Positions 12,376 to 24,526 are shown, numbered from the stretch's first letter. The stretch: DNA of 64,000 bases from Glycine soja (GCF_004193775.1 NC_041008.1:13969731-14033730); one strand, 5' to 3'. Notes: generated by a model from the letters alone, not told the origin. A program made the numbers and translations.

Positions 12376-13544
12376 CTACAAAAAAAAAATTTAACACGTC
12401 AAATAAATTATCAAATGGGTATCACAAAAAGTCATTACTGGAACTTCAAAATAAAACTTTATTTTAAATAAAAATTTAACTTCAATCAATTTCACATTAA
12501 GACACTTTAAAACCATTAACGATTTCAATGTAGTAATTTTAAACTAATCAAGATGTAATCAAAATTATTAACTTTAAATAAATTTCACATCAACACACTT
12601 AAATAACACAAACAATTTTATAAAAATTTAAAACCAAACTAATAAAATGTTATCACAAAAAGTCCCTTTATTGGAACTTCACATTCAATTTTTATTTTAA
12701 AAAAAATTAATTGACTTCAAATTAATTTCATGGGACACACTTAAAAAAAATGAACAAATTCAAGATACTAATTTTTACCACAAAATAAAATAATTCATGA
12801 ACGAAGTTAGTAGTAAAAATAATTAATCTTAACAATAATAACTTCAAAATGAAAATAGGTAATTACAAAATTACTACAAATATATTAAATTAAATATGAT
12901 ACAAGAAACAACAAAACATCATCAATTAACAATTTCAACTTCAACGCTTATCAATTTTTAACACACAAAAAAATGAACCTAATTTAATTAAAAAAATACT
13001 ACAACTTTATATTAAAATAAATTTCGTACTCAAAATAATTTCTTCAAATAAATATGATCTACAAATTTTTTTAAATGAAAGTTGAAACGTTCATCAATTA
13101 TTAACACACTAATAAATCATTAACACCAACCTAATCTAATTAAAAAAATACTACAAAATTCATATTCAAAATATTTTATTTTCACTGATAAAATTTTCTT
13201 CAAATAAACATTATTACATAATTTTTCTTTTATTTTAGACATTTAAACACACACTAACAAGCTTATTAAATATAAAAAATTAATTTAATTTTTATAAAAA
13301 ATACTTCAAGATAAATCTTTATTCCAACCTAACAAAATAACTTACAAAAAATGTGTGATACTACATAAATTTCGAAAATCACCTAACAAAATAACTTACA
13401 AAAAATATGTGATCTTCCAAAACCATCTAACAAAATAACTTACAAAAAAAATTGATATCCCAGAAATTATCAAACCCACGAAAGCAAAAACGAAAGCAAC
13501 TGCAACAGCCAAAACAACTGAAAAAAAATGGTGAATGAGGGCTG
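12376..13544 (-). other. 5' leader/intron region of the MULE transposase
   Basis: About 1.2 kb of AT-rich sequence between the TATA-like box in the right inverted repeat and the first recognised coding exon. At its outer end a ~22-base phrase (CTAACAAAATAACTTAC plus A's) occurs three times, at 13329, 13383 and 13427. On the minus strand each copy holds both a GTAAGT donor-like site and a TTGTTAG acceptor-like site. No coding potential is seen apart from a possible short first exon. Confidence 0.4.
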
Positions 13545-13620
13545 TATTTAAAGACCCTAAAACGCCAACACCATTTGCGCTTCCTCCCTGCTCCTGGTCT
13601 GCCAAAGCTGTTGTGCTTGC

Positions 13621-13896
13621 TGCAAACCTAAAACGCCATTTTGACTGGCGCCCCTGGTCTCCATGCACAACGCGCCAGTGCACCTTGCGCGTCCCACTCC
13701 ACGTAAGCAGAAGGTCAAGCCGCAGCTGCAACTAGCGCGTCCCTCTCCACGTGGCAGCTCCTACGCGGAAGCGCCAATGGTGGTGGCGCCATGCATGGCG
13801 TTCACGTACCAAAAGAGCACCTGCCAGGAAAAACTTTGAGAAGAACCCCATTTGGGGAATTAGTTTGTAAAAGGGCACCAGTTGAGGATTTTTGCC
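13621..13896. repeat. MULE right terminal inverted repeat
   Basis: Reverse complement of 3778-4056. The outer ~200 bp match nearly base for base, ending GGATTTTTGCC at 13896. Differences include small substitutions and an extra GCGCC block on the inner side. A TTTAAATAC box facing left lies just inside it at about 13545-13552. Confidence 0.9.
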
Positions 13897-13906
13897 TACC
13901 TTTAAA
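13897..13906. repeat. MULE target-site duplication, right copy
   Basis: TACCTTTAAA, identical to 3768-3777. Confidence 0.92.
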
Positions 13907-14929
13907 CAAAACAATTTCCTTTTTCTTTCTTTTTTGATGAGAAGAGTTTAACTCTCAAAAATCAAAATGACAAAAAAAAAGAGTTTTAAGTTTTAAATGA
14001 CTGTCTTTTTCATTTTTTTTATGTGTGGAGTGTTATAAATTCTCCGGTCACCATGTTCAATTCCTACCAATTGAAAAAAACAAAGAACTCACTGGCATAA
14101 AATGATTCATAGATTAATATCACATTTTTATGAGTCAAGTAATTTTTTTTAAAAGGTAGTTTTTAAAATGATACCAAGCTTCTAAAACTTTTTTTGCAAG
14201 AAAAATCTACTAAAAAGTAATATAATATTTTTTTTATTGATTTTTATGTATGAAATTAATTTCATTAGTTATCATTAACAGACAAATTCAAGGTTGTAAT
14301 AATTAAAATCAACGCAATGTGATAAAATTTGGAGGATGAACTAGAGTATATTTAAAGAATTTATTTATAATAACTTATTTACATCTTAATTGAACTTATT
14401 TTATGAGATTAATACTTGTGTAACTATTTAAGAAAACTTAAAAAAGTAATTATAATATGTTTATAAGTCATTTTCAGCTTATATATTTCAAAAAACTATT
14501 TAAAATAACTTATATGAAAATAATTTAATCATGCATATTTTCTCTTCAATTATAAAAACATTTCATATATAAATTTTTACATGATAAATACTTATTCAAC
14601 AAATATTTAATTGAGTTATTTATCCTAGCATACCTTTAATTAACTATTTTAAGTGAGCATGCCCCACATTTTAAAGTTTTTGGTTTTTATTTTTTAATTA
14701 TGAGTATTTTCCTTAACAACAAAAACAAATAACCATCATTCATAGGCACCAAGGGTTGGGTGCCAATGCAGTTTACACAAAATTGGTCATAAATCAAAGT
14801 AGCGCCCTCTCAATACAATAGATGGCACCATCAACCCACTGAAACATATAAAAACTCTCCCCTACTAACCCAAATATTGTGTATTTTTATGGAGAATATA
14901 TTGTTTCGAATCTTTGGTAGAATTAATGG
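13907..14929. other. AT-rich intergenic DNA, no gene seen
   Basis: AT-rich non-coding DNA between the MULE and the LINE fragment. No open frame, domain or element terminus is recognisable. Confidence 0.6.
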
Positions 14930-15570
14930 TTAGATCAAATTCTCCTAAAAATCCTTAGATCTCCTCTCGGCCCATGAATGAAGCATTCCTAATGAGAGCT
15001 GGTAGAAGACGAATTTGTAGTAGGAAGCACACCCTTTTGGTGTATGTTATTTGCTCAAAGTATAAATCTTGTCAACTAAGGATAGAGAGAAAGTCTTCTA
15101 GGGTTTTATGTTAGAATCCACTCTTGGTGGATTCCTCCACCATCACTTCCGACCAAGAAGTGGACCTCCTCCAATGGAGCATTAAGAAAGTAAAGATGAA
15201 GGAGCCTGAAGTGGCAACTGACATGGACCAAGATTGTAATGGGGGAAAGGTGGAGCCTTGCCCTTACAAGGATAACCTCCTAGGCCATGAGGGCTTGATT
15301 TTGCTTGAAGACATCATGGAGGAGCAGGATGAAGAAAAAAAGTTGTTAGAAGACAAGTTCTATAGGGAAACTTAGGAGGCGGTGGCCCAACCTCAGGAGT
15401 ATTCGTCGGGACTGGAGATTAGTATCACTGACGAGGAGTGCGAGAAATGGTCGTCGCCTTGGAGGAATGCATTGGTGGTTAAGGTGCTTGGTAAGCGTGT
15501 GAGTTTTAGAACATTGGGGCAACACTAGCAGAGGAGCTGGACGAAGGGGATTATTGCTGGAGGCACGTGA
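14930..15570 (+). pseudogene. LINE (L1-type) ORF1 fragment, DUF4283-like
   Basis: The region from about 15124 reads like ORF1 of plant L1 retrotransposons. It has SIKKVKM, then YKDNLLG, an acidic stretch (EDIMEEQDEEKK), a stop at 15373, and in the same frame the DUF4283 start EECEKWSSPWRNALVVKVLG followed by KRVSFRTLG and a stop, then a WTKG remnant. ORF1 protein binds the LINE RNA. Only the N-terminal third of ORF1 remains; no zinc knuckle, endonuclease or reverse transcriptase follows. The sequence stops abruptly near 15570, where CACTA coding sequence begins on the other strand. The upstream limit (about 14930) is a guess for the 5' leader. Confidence 0.6.
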
Positions 15571-16769
15571 TGCCCTACCATAAAATTGAGTAAGGGTCAT
15601 ACCAGACCCCATTGCATGAACATGACCTGGATGCTCTGGTCGCCCAATGGCCGTTTGGAGTATGTCGTCCCAACCATGGGGAACAAAACTACCATGTGTC
15701 GTTTGCTCTTGTAACGAGTCCTATAAGAAGCATGACATATACATACATGAAATGAGCTAGTTATTATAAAATAAACAAAAATTACTTTCAAATTGTATCT
15801 CAACCATCAACTCACAATTCTATCAGAAATTTGTTGTGTCGCCTCTGATGTCATCTACCCATATACCTTGGTGCGAGCCATTTTCCACTTCATATGCCTT
15901 TCAATGGGAGATGGAAGGTCCTTGAGATCAAAGGGTGGATTCTCAATCCACAGTGCCTCATGTTGTCTTTTCTTTCTTTTCTCCTCTAAGAGTTTTTTCT
16001 CAAGCAAGTCATAACCCCCACAAGACAGTACATGGGGACACTCATTGTTTTTTTTGAATGTCTTGTGCCTTTTTCCGAATTTCTTGTCATTGACCATATA
16101 TTATTTGCATGTATTTAATTAAAAAAAATGGTACATTTGTATACATATTTAAAGTAAAGGGAACAAACATGTAACCTGCCAATTAGGGGTCTTGCGACTT
16201 GCAACAAATGCATCCCAAGTTTGTTGATCCATACCATATTTTACAAAAGAATCTTCTTTCTATCCGCCTTCTGTGTCAGCATAGACAAATTTAGTGGTTA
16301 GTGAAGACTTAAATTGCCTCAATCTAGTGGCCACCGTGGACATGACCTTTTTCTTCGCCTTTGAGGCTTCTAGGATATCAAATTTAGCCTACATAAAATA
16401 TTCATCATCTCAAATTTAGTGGATGTAAACATTTTGTCTTAAATAAACCTACAAAGTAAATACATGACTGTTAACTTGACTTACCAAAATGTCCCTCCAT
16501 ACTATGTCCTTAAGAGTTTCTGGCACATCTTTCTAATTGGTATGGACAATCGGGATCTTTTCTCGAGCGACAACCCCTAAATAGCTGTAGAACTTTTGTT
16601 TTTCTGGGCTTGATGCTCTTCCAGTTCCAAGATCGACAGTAACAGTTGGTCTAGGCTGATCTAAAGTTCTTAAAGTCAGCCTTCCAAGACGTGTGGTTTG
16701 TCTTGTCTTCTTAGGTGATGCCTTCGTATTACCATCTGACTGCGGAGGGGAGCTTGGCGGTGTCGCCAT
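15570..16769 (-). pseudogene. CACTA 1 TNPA-like protein (Transposase_24 type), truncated
   Basis: The second transposon protein of plant CACTA elements; in En/Spm, TNPA binds subterminal repeats and assists transposition. The start ATG at 16769 opens MATPPSSPPQSDG, followed by a basic stretch, then VVAREKIPI and a stop at 16533. Later exons carry [19 protein letters not shown] (about 16300-16380), CGGYDLLEKKLLEEKRKKR (about 15990) and IGRPEHPGHVHAMG (about 15640). The counterpart at 50982-52344 has the same order. The coding sequence runs into the LINE junction near 15570. The central and Ulp1-like C-terminal parts present in element 2 are therefore missing. Several stops, for example at 16533, make it non-functional. 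Confidence 0.75.
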
Positions 16770-16911
16770 GACCCTATCCAAATGAAACAAATTTTGATTA
16801 ATTTTGTAGGATAAAAAATTTCATCTACGTAACAAAAAATAAATATCAACGTTACATATAAATGAAGATCAAATAACATAATATCGTAAACATTACATCC
16901 ATACAACATGG

Positions 16912-19900
16912 TTAATCCGCAATGCTCTCCCATAAACCTTCAGCATGATCATTACGAATCGCATGTACGTCATCGACCTCGGGTTGTTCACATATTGAAG
17001 GCATTTTTGTGCAAAAAGGAGGAGTCTCACAAATGTCAAGGGTTGCATGATGAATTTGTTCCCTATTAACAATTGGTCTTCCTTGTAGAACCACTGATAA
17101 TCTACAATCATTTGGATCTTGGATGTAAAACACTTGCCTAGCTTGTTCTGCCATAATGAATGGTTCGTCGTTGTAGCCCACCTTATTAAGGTCTACTAAA
17201 GTGAATCCCATTTCATCTCTATGCACACCGATATTTCCATTAACCCATTTACATTTAAATACTGGCACTCTAAATTGATTATAATCAAGCTCCCAGATTT
17301 CTTCAATAACTCCAAAGTAAGGCATTGAGGCTTGAATTGGGTTATTATCAGATGCACTAGAAAAGTGTTTTGAATGAGCCTCCATAATGACCCCACTATT
17401 CTGCACACTACTTTTATCATCTTGTGACTTTGTATAGAAAGAATAATTGTTTATGTCATACCCCTTCCAAGTAGGGACATTTAGATTTGGACCAATAGCC
17501 AACAATCTTAATGTGTTAGAAGCATTGTCATAACTGATGATTGTTTCTTTAAACCAGTTTATGAAAGTTCTATTATGCTTTTGCAACAATTTCATCTCGT
17601 TCATTTTTGGGTTAATAGATGTCAGATATTCTTTGTGAGTTCGGATGTAGGGAAGGACGTCCTATGTGTTATTCAAGATATTCAAATGCACTTGTGAAAC
17701 ATGTTGTCAACTCATTGTAACAACATTGTAGCCTCGTGTCCCTTGGCCTCGTCGTGTCCGGTCATGACGACTTTTCGGTACCTCGATAGACTGAACTGTT
17801 ACCATCTACTGCGAACAAAACTCAATAGCTTCTTCAGCAACATACCGTTCAACGATTGAAGCTTCTGGTCGATATTGATTTTTGGTATATCCCTTCAACA
17901 CCTTCATGTAGCACTCAACATGATACATCCACCGCAAAAAAACCAGACCACACAATCGAATTTCCCTAACAAGATGAACAATTAGGTGAACCATGATGTC
18001 AAAAAATGATGGATGAAAAAACATCTCCAACTGATAAAGGACAATGGCAGCTTCATTCTCCAAATCATCCAATTTTTTAGGGTCAATGACTTTGCTACAG
18101 ATGGCATTAAAAAAAAAGCACAAACAGGTTATGGCAACCCTAACTTTGTCAGGCAATATACCACGAATAGCAGCAGGCAATAATTGTTGCATTAAGACGT
18201 GGCAATCATGAGACTTCAAGCCAACCAACTTCAGATCATTCAAGGCTACAAGGCTCTTGATATTTAAAAAGTATCCTTATGGAACTTTGACATTCCGCAG
18301 ACATTGACAAAAACTTCTCTTCTCTGCTATTGACATTGTGTGGCATGCTAGGGGCAAATATGTTCTTCGACCTTGTGATATCGAATGCAACTGCTCTCGT
18401 ATTCTCATGTCAACCAAGTCTTGACGAAATTTCAAACCATCCTTTGTCTTGCCTTTAATGTTAAGAAGAGTACCAATTAAACTATCACAGACATTTTTCT
18501 CAACATGCATAACGTCTAGACAGTGACACACATGTAGATCAGACCATTATGGAAGATCAAAGAATATAGACCGTTTTTTCCTGATGTTGGTGGAAGATGA
18601 TGTCTTCTTTTGGGACTTCCTAAATAGAGTTAAAATGTCCTTTACCCGATCATGAACTTCGTTTCCAGTTAATGGTTTCAGTGGTCCTTCATTCTCTTGA
18701 CTTCCATCAAAAGCTTTTTTTAGTCGCCGATACGGGTGAAATGGTTTCAAAAATCTTCGGTGCCTGGTATATAAAGTCTTTTTTCCATGCTTGAGTTGGA
18801 TGAAGCTTGTGTTTTTCTCACAAATAGGACATATATGATGCCCTTTGACACTGTATCCACTTAAATTTCCATATGCTAGAAAGTCATTAATAGTACAAAA
18901 CACCAAAGACCGTAGCTTGAACTTCAGCTATAGATTCGCATCCCACACATCAACCCCGTCTTCCCACAAAATTTTCAAGTCTTCGATTAATGGAGTGAGA
19001 TACACATCAATATCATTCCCTGGCTGCCTTGGACCCGCTATCATCATACACAGGATAATGTATTTTTGCAAAATACACAACCAAGGAGGGAGGTTGTAAA
19101 TCATTAGTAAAACAGGCCATGAACTGTGGTTGGTGCTTAAGTTACCATAAGAATTCATTCCATCTAAAGCAAGAGCAAGCCTTAGGTTCCTTGGCTCATC
19201 CCCAAAATCTGGATACAAATGATCAATTCTCTTCCATTGTGGAGAATCGGCCGGATGTCGGAGCATTCCATCACTTTTTCTGTCAATTGCATGCCAGGTA
19301 AGGTTTTTTGCATCATTTCGATTAGCAAACAATCGCTTAAACCTTGGTATTATTGGAAGATACTAGCAAACCTTTGCAGGACAACAATTGTTGTTGCTTG
19401 CATCATCACTTAATTTGTCATGCTGCACTTTGTATCGTGATAGCCCACTCGTAGGGCACTGTCGCATTTTTGCATACTCATTTCTGTACAATATGCAATC
19501 ATTAGGGCATGCATGGATCTTCTGGTACTCCATTCCCACTGGACACAAAATATTTTTCGCCTCGTAGTGATTTTTTGGCAACGTGTTCCCTTTAGGATGC
19601 ATGTTCTTCAATAACAACAACAATTCAGTGAAGCTTTTGTCACTCCACCCAAATCTTGCCTTCAAGTTGACCAAACGTAACACTGTTGACAACCGTGTGA
19701 AACTTGTGCACCTCGAATACAATGGCGTCTCTGAATCATGTTCAATGCTATCATACAATGGAACATGTGATTGTTCAAAAGTGTCTTGTCCAAGATCACG
19801 GATCATGTCCTCTATACGATCTTCGGTGTCTTCATCTATCGCTTGAGTGCCAGAAACAGTTGGAATGTTTGACAATTCCCCATGCCATATCCATTTTGTG

Positions 19901-20102
19901 TAATTTAGAATGATGTCGTGACATTAAGATGTGATCTGATTTCATTTATTGACTGTCGTCTCCCATTCAGACATTTTGTACATGGGCACAAAAAATTTTC
20001 CCTCAAACTTTCAGCATTAAGTTGTGCAAATTGTAGAAATTGTTTGACCCCGTTCTTATACTTGTCACTGACGCATGATGCTTTCATCCAACTTCGATCC
20101 AT
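16912..20102 (-). pseudogene. CACTA 1 transposase TNPD (tnp2 family), decayed
   Basis: En/Spm-type transposase read 20102 to 16912. Domains in order: transposase-associated domain (starts MDRSWMKA, with CPCTKCLNGRR), ~19905-20102; CPNDCILY cysteine region, ~19500; tnp2 core including RQPGNDIDVYL, FPAYGNLSGYS-like and CLDVMHVEKNVCDSL, ~18280-19330; DUF4218 (FFDIMVHLIVHLVREI), ~17806-18243; DUF4216 (FKCKWVNGNIGVHRDEMGF), ~17050-17604. The ATG at 20102 matches the usual start of this family. Lesions: a one-base shift near 19925 and stops at 19363, 18928, 18547, 18277 and 17806, with homology resuming after each. Introns may separate some blocks. Closest relative in the window is 52450-55633. Confidence 0.88.
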
Positions 20103-20199
20103 GTTTCGTCTTTGCTATTAATCATAATCAGCAACTTAGCTGTCATGCATGCTAAACTCACTTTTTTCAATAAAGGTGTGGCCTTATCTTATTCAGAAA

Positions 20200-20565
20200 G
20201 ACATTTTTATAGTTGATTCAAACGTATAGGTAAAATCTCTTTTGAGTGATTTGACGAAATTTTGGCAGCATTTGGCATTGGTCTTCAGGTACACAAGATG
20301 AAAGCGTTGACATGTTGGATAATCAACGCAGTCAAATATGCACTCGAAGAACAATGTGAGATGCAGTATACTGAAATTTCATCAAATCATGCAAAAAAGA
20401 ATTTACCTCTACATATGAATCAATTATTAAAAAAATGTCCTCCCAAACTGTCCAAACGGACAATTCAAGACTCAATACATCGATGAATACAAACTATCCA
20501 TATTAATCGGTGTATTGAATCTCAAACGGGAAACTAAGGTTCACTCATAATGCATGTAGCTAACA
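20200..20565 (-). promoter_or_regulatory. Conserved 5' leader of CACTA 1 transposase
   Basis: Non-coding block just upstream of the transposase start. It aligns along its length with 55770-56085, the matching position in CACTA 2. Shared phrases include CAAACTGTCCAAACG, AAGGTTCACTCAT and GAAATTTCATCAAAT. Such conservation outside coding sequence suggests a leader, promoter or splicing function (inference). The short open frame on + at 20262-20486 lies inside it and is not a gene. Confidence 0.5.
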
Positions 20566-20629
20566 ATATCAAACAATACTAATATTTCAACAAGGACATC
20601 CGAAAAGCACAGTAATTACATAAATAGAT

Positions 20630-20806
20630 ACATACCTCTAAAGATGCTGAGTAACAACCACAACGAGTGCGGGGATGCACTCAATTGCCACAGAAAATAT
20701 GAAGTTCAGCAGTCCTTGATATAATCTGTACCATGAATGGGGGAAACAATGAAAACAAGAAGTAAAGCAACACAAAGGCAGGCAAAATTGAAGCTATTAA
20801 GCCTTA
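20630..20806. repeat. Internal duplication A, copy 1
   Basis: Diverged direct repeat of 25640-25808. Shared phrases: AATCTGTACCATGAATGGGG followed by GAAA, and ACATACCTC near the start. Both copies end near GCTATTAAG. Confidence 0.65.
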
Positions 20807-20815
20807 TTGAAATCA

Positions 20816-21937
20816 TTGAAAACCATTCAAGTCAACTATATTGATATATTTATATCCAAAACAATTATATAGGTTCAATGAGGTTTGTCATCATGGATGC
20901 AGCATTAACTATTCTTTATCAATATGGACGGTTTTGGTATGTTCAATGAGGTTTGTCATGTTTTACAGACAAAATAACTCAAACAATCAAGTAGCTAACA
21001 TGTTATTTTCTTCCCTTGTTGCCCTTGTGTTTTTCCCCTAATCTTTTTCTCTCCCCTTGTGAGTTACGGGATAATTTGCCTTCTATTTCTTTCTTCCTCC
21101 TGCATTCAATTTTTAATTTGATGTGTTTTTAATGCTTTTTTGCATATCCTTTTGTCAATACAAATTAAAATATCATGTTAACTTTATCATGACTCAATGA
21201 TAGCGAATTACCAACATACATTCTATATTTCAGTTTGTTCTAACTGCAACTGGGTCAGAGTCCGAGCAAGAAATATCCTTTCAAAAACACAGATGGAGAG
21301 CTGCACGGGTAGAAAAACTTCAAATATTTTATGTTGCAGACAAAGTGTGGTAAGTTCTTCCAAAAGGGCAATCATGTGGTCATTAATGCCTAATGACTTT
21401 ATATAATACGTTAAGACACTACTTGCTCTTGTAAGTGGTAGTTGTTTGAAGAATGATGCAAAATGCATTTTTGTGTGTTAATTTCACAAGTTTTAGGTTG
21501 TGAAATCCTTGTTAGCTTTTTCCTTGTATTCCCTTTGACCACAAGCGTGCTATTCATATTAGGTAATTGCAGAGTGTTATTTTGAGTATCAGCATCAATG
21601 GCTCCAATTGCAGTGGGTGACGTGATTCCAGACAGCATTTTGGCTATGTGATTCCATCCTTTTTCTACTTGTTGAGCCTCCGGGTTTTTTTTGGACATGG
21701 ATTGCAAATAGGCTGTTGTTGCTTGATTGTTAATTTAATTATTGGGCTATTGATTGTTGATTTGCTTTTATCATGGGTATAATTCTATATGGATTGAACT
21801 GGCCTTTTGTGTGGTGTGGTGAGTAACCATACTCATACTATGACCTACAAAAGAAATTACTCATGGTGCTAGTAATCGAAGTCTTGAAGATAGATCGTTT
21901 GTTAAATGGCTAATCTGAAATTGCCTCTGATTTTGTA
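20816..21937. other. Non-coding stretch before the peroxiredoxin fragment
   Basis: No gene recognised. GTTCAATGAGGTTTGTCAT is repeated at about 20873 and 20940. One arm of a ~100-bp direct repeat lies at 21452-21550 and its partner at 23769-23866. Upstream peroxiredoxin exons were looked for here and not found. Confidence 0.5.
21452..21550. repeat. Internal duplication B, copy 1
   Basis: Direct repeat of 23769-23866. Shared blocks: AATGATGCAAAATGCATTTT, AGTTTTAGGTTGTGAAATCC and ACCACAAGCGTGC. A few substitutions and one short indel separate the copies. Confidence 0.75.
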
Positions 21938-22192
21938 GTGAATGATCCATTTGTGATGAACTCATGGGCCAAAACATTCCTAGAGAACAAGCATGTTAAG
22001 TTCCTTGCTGATGGTGCAGCCAAATACACCAATGCCCTTGGTCTTCAGGTTGACCTCACTGACAAGGGTCACGGCATCCGCTCAAAGAGGTTTGCTCTGA
22101 TGGTGGAAGACCTCAAGGTGAAGGTTGCGCATGTTGAAAGCGGAGGAGAGTTCACCATCTCCAGTGCTGAAGAGATCATCCAGGCCCTTTAA
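21938..22192 (+). pseudogene. Type II peroxiredoxin (PRXIIB-like), last-exon fragment
   Basis: The reading NDPFVMNSWAKTFLENKHV ... FLADGAAKYTNALGLQVDL ... SKRFALMVEDLKVKVAHVE ... SAEEIIQAL followed by a stop is the C-terminal half of plant cytosolic type II peroxiredoxin, a thioredoxin/glutaredoxin-dependent peroxide reductase. A TTTTGTAG acceptor precedes it, so it begins at a natural exon edge. The exons with the peroxidatic cysteine (the PTC motif) are absent upstream, so it cannot be a working enzyme. The frame is intact and well conserved, with a plausible 3' UTR to about 22310. It is probably a recent capture by CACTA 1 or a truncated duplicate. A new N-terminus by splicing cannot be excluded. 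Confidence 0.85.
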
Positions 22193-23768
22193 AACCCTTG
22201 AATCCTCTTGCTGGCTGTTTTACTGTCTTTAATGTGTGGTGTGAGACTCTTTTGATGCAAGAATATATACTAGAAACATTTTCCTTTTCATAGATGTAAT
22301 TGTGTTGTGTGCTCAAGGAAGGGCCATGATATGGTGCATATTATGGAAATAAATAAGATTTCTTGTTTCAAATGTTGTCAATTGTTACCAAGTTTGATGG
22401 TTGCTTGTTTTGGTATATATTTGTGGAATCAAATAGTAATAAACTCTTCATTCTTAAGAGAGAGAAAAAAGGTGAAATTGGATAGTTACACAACCAGAAA
22501 ATGCGTGGCCATTACTTGCCCTACTAATTCAAGAAAGAAGTTAAGCTTCAAAATTCCACACTCCTTATCTGGTTGGAATTTGGTATTATTATTCTTTTCT
22601 GCAGTGATTGTCAACCACTGTCTCTGCAAAAGAATAAAAACCCTAATAATCTAAAAGATGACAACTTCAACGGCTTATCAGCCCATCTTTAATCAGATTA
22701 TTGTGTTAATTATTAATTACTAATTTGACAAACTGACACCCTCATCCCCAAAAAAATAATTAATAAAAAAACAGAGAGAGAGCAGTGCCTTGCTTCGCCA
22801 TTTAAACAGGGATGAAATTAAGATTGGGCAAGGTTGTTTTGGACTATTTTACTTAATTAATATAATTTTGTATGTGGTCTAACTTTTTATGAAAAACTAT
22901 CTATGTTCAAAATTTACTTATATAATTTTTAAACATAATGAGAGATTAGGATATATTATATATACGTGGACTCTTAAATTTGTTAATTTTAATAATAATT
23001 TTTTTAAAAATTATATTAATGATAATTTTTATAAATATCATTTTGAAAATATTACTATATATTAATAAATATTATTTATATGTCATTAAATAAGGCATTT
23101 TACTAAAGCTTTTTTTTAATATATATACAATGAAGACAATGAATATTTAACTTAAGATTTTATTTTTTTAATAAGTAAATGTTAGTTGATGGTAGCTTAT
23201 ATTAGTGAGAAGATTCAAACTGACCTATCTATCGCTTTGTTGGCACTAAAAATGTTTGCTAAGGAGGATAGTGATTTATTGTCAGTTAACAGCTAATTCA
23301 ATTGGTTAATTTAGCTAATGAGTTCTACTTTGACCTAGAGTGACAAATTACTGATGACTAAAATAGTCATTTCTAACAGTTAACAACTAAAATAGTCATT
23401 GCAGACAACTAATGGCTATTTTTGTTGATTGAAGACTAACGGGCTAATGATTATTTCTGTTGGCTAACACAATAGAATTGGATTGAGGAATAATCTAAAA
23501 ATAAGATATACTTCAAGAAAGAACAAGTTTGAAGAGAAATTAATGTGGGAGCAACTGGAAGTAGTTTTTCCCAGTCTAGGTATGCATGGAGCCGTGTTTT
23601 CCTAAAAAATAGGAAAAGTGGGATATGAGGAGTTAACAATTATTTTTCTGCATAGAGAATAAAATAAACAGAGGTCAAAACTTGGGAAAATGTTCAAGGT
23701 AGTTTCTAGGATGACTCCCCATGATGAAAGCATGTTCCTTTAAGTGCCAAACGTGGATAGCTACTAGA

Positions 23769-23866
23769 AAATGATGCAAAATGCATTTTTCTGTGTTAAT
23801 TTCAGAAGTTTTAGGTTGTGAAATCCTTGTTTTTTCCTTGTATTCCCTTTTACCACAAGCGTGCAA
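23769..23866. repeat. Internal duplication B, copy 2
   Basis: Direct repeat of 21452-21550. Confidence 0.75.
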
Positions 23867-24526
23867 TCAAATCTGATATACTTCCAAGTGGACAACATGT
23901 TAATCCAAATATCATTTTTATTTTTATTTATTATCAATTATATTTACTAAACAGTTATTCATTACACTAGGAGAATTAATTCAATACATGTAGGCACAAT
24001 ATGATTGTGCCTATTGGCTTATGGTAGCTTCAAGTGTCTAACTTTCTTGCCTTGTTTCCGAAGCTTAATTAAGTCATGGTAAGAATAGTTTCATTACATT
24101 TCACACAATTGTTTTTCTTTTCTTTAATGATAATGATGTGTTGCTGAAGTTACCTATTTTCTGAGTTCTCAGTTGTCAGGGATGCTTATATAGGTTTGTG
24201 TTTTTTTTCATCCAGATTGCACTTGTTTATCAGCCTTACACATTAAATTCCTGAATTTGTTATGCTGTATTTCATAAACTTTTGCAAAAGGTGATCAACT
24301 ATCACCTAGGAAGTACCACGGAATTTACAACCTATGCCTGCATTTGGCCAAAGGACCAGAAACATACATGCTTAAAGAGTATTCAACACTGCCTAATAAT
24401 CCTCCAGGCAGTCATATTAGGTGTCCTATCATATTTGTTATTAGTATACCAATAAATCCCTTTATTGGCAAACTCATATGCCATCCCATATTAAATTGGT
24501 AATCTCCTACTTTACTGTGTGTGACA

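Larger units (their letters stand above)
3778..13896. mobile_element. Complete Mutator-like element (MULE) with PMD gene and MURA-type transposase
   Basis: A 10,119-bp element. It starts GGCAAAAATCCTCAACT and ends with the inverse of that sequence. It is flanked by an exact 10-bp duplication, TACCTTTAAA, at 3768-3777 and 13897-13906; plant MULEs usually make 8-11 bp duplications. Long GC-rich terminal inverted repeats enclose two converging genes: a plant-mobile-domain gene on + (5595-7861) and a MuDR/MURA transposase on - (9601-12375). A telomere-like array lies between their 3' ends. Both genes carry stops or frameshifts, so this copy is not autonomous. The ends are well preserved, so it might still be moved by a transposase supplied in trans (inference). 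Confidence 0.93.

Noticed and set aside
21938..22192. Peroxiredoxin fragment as a working gene
   Set aside because: The exons with the catalytic cysteine are missing upstream within at least 1.3 kb.
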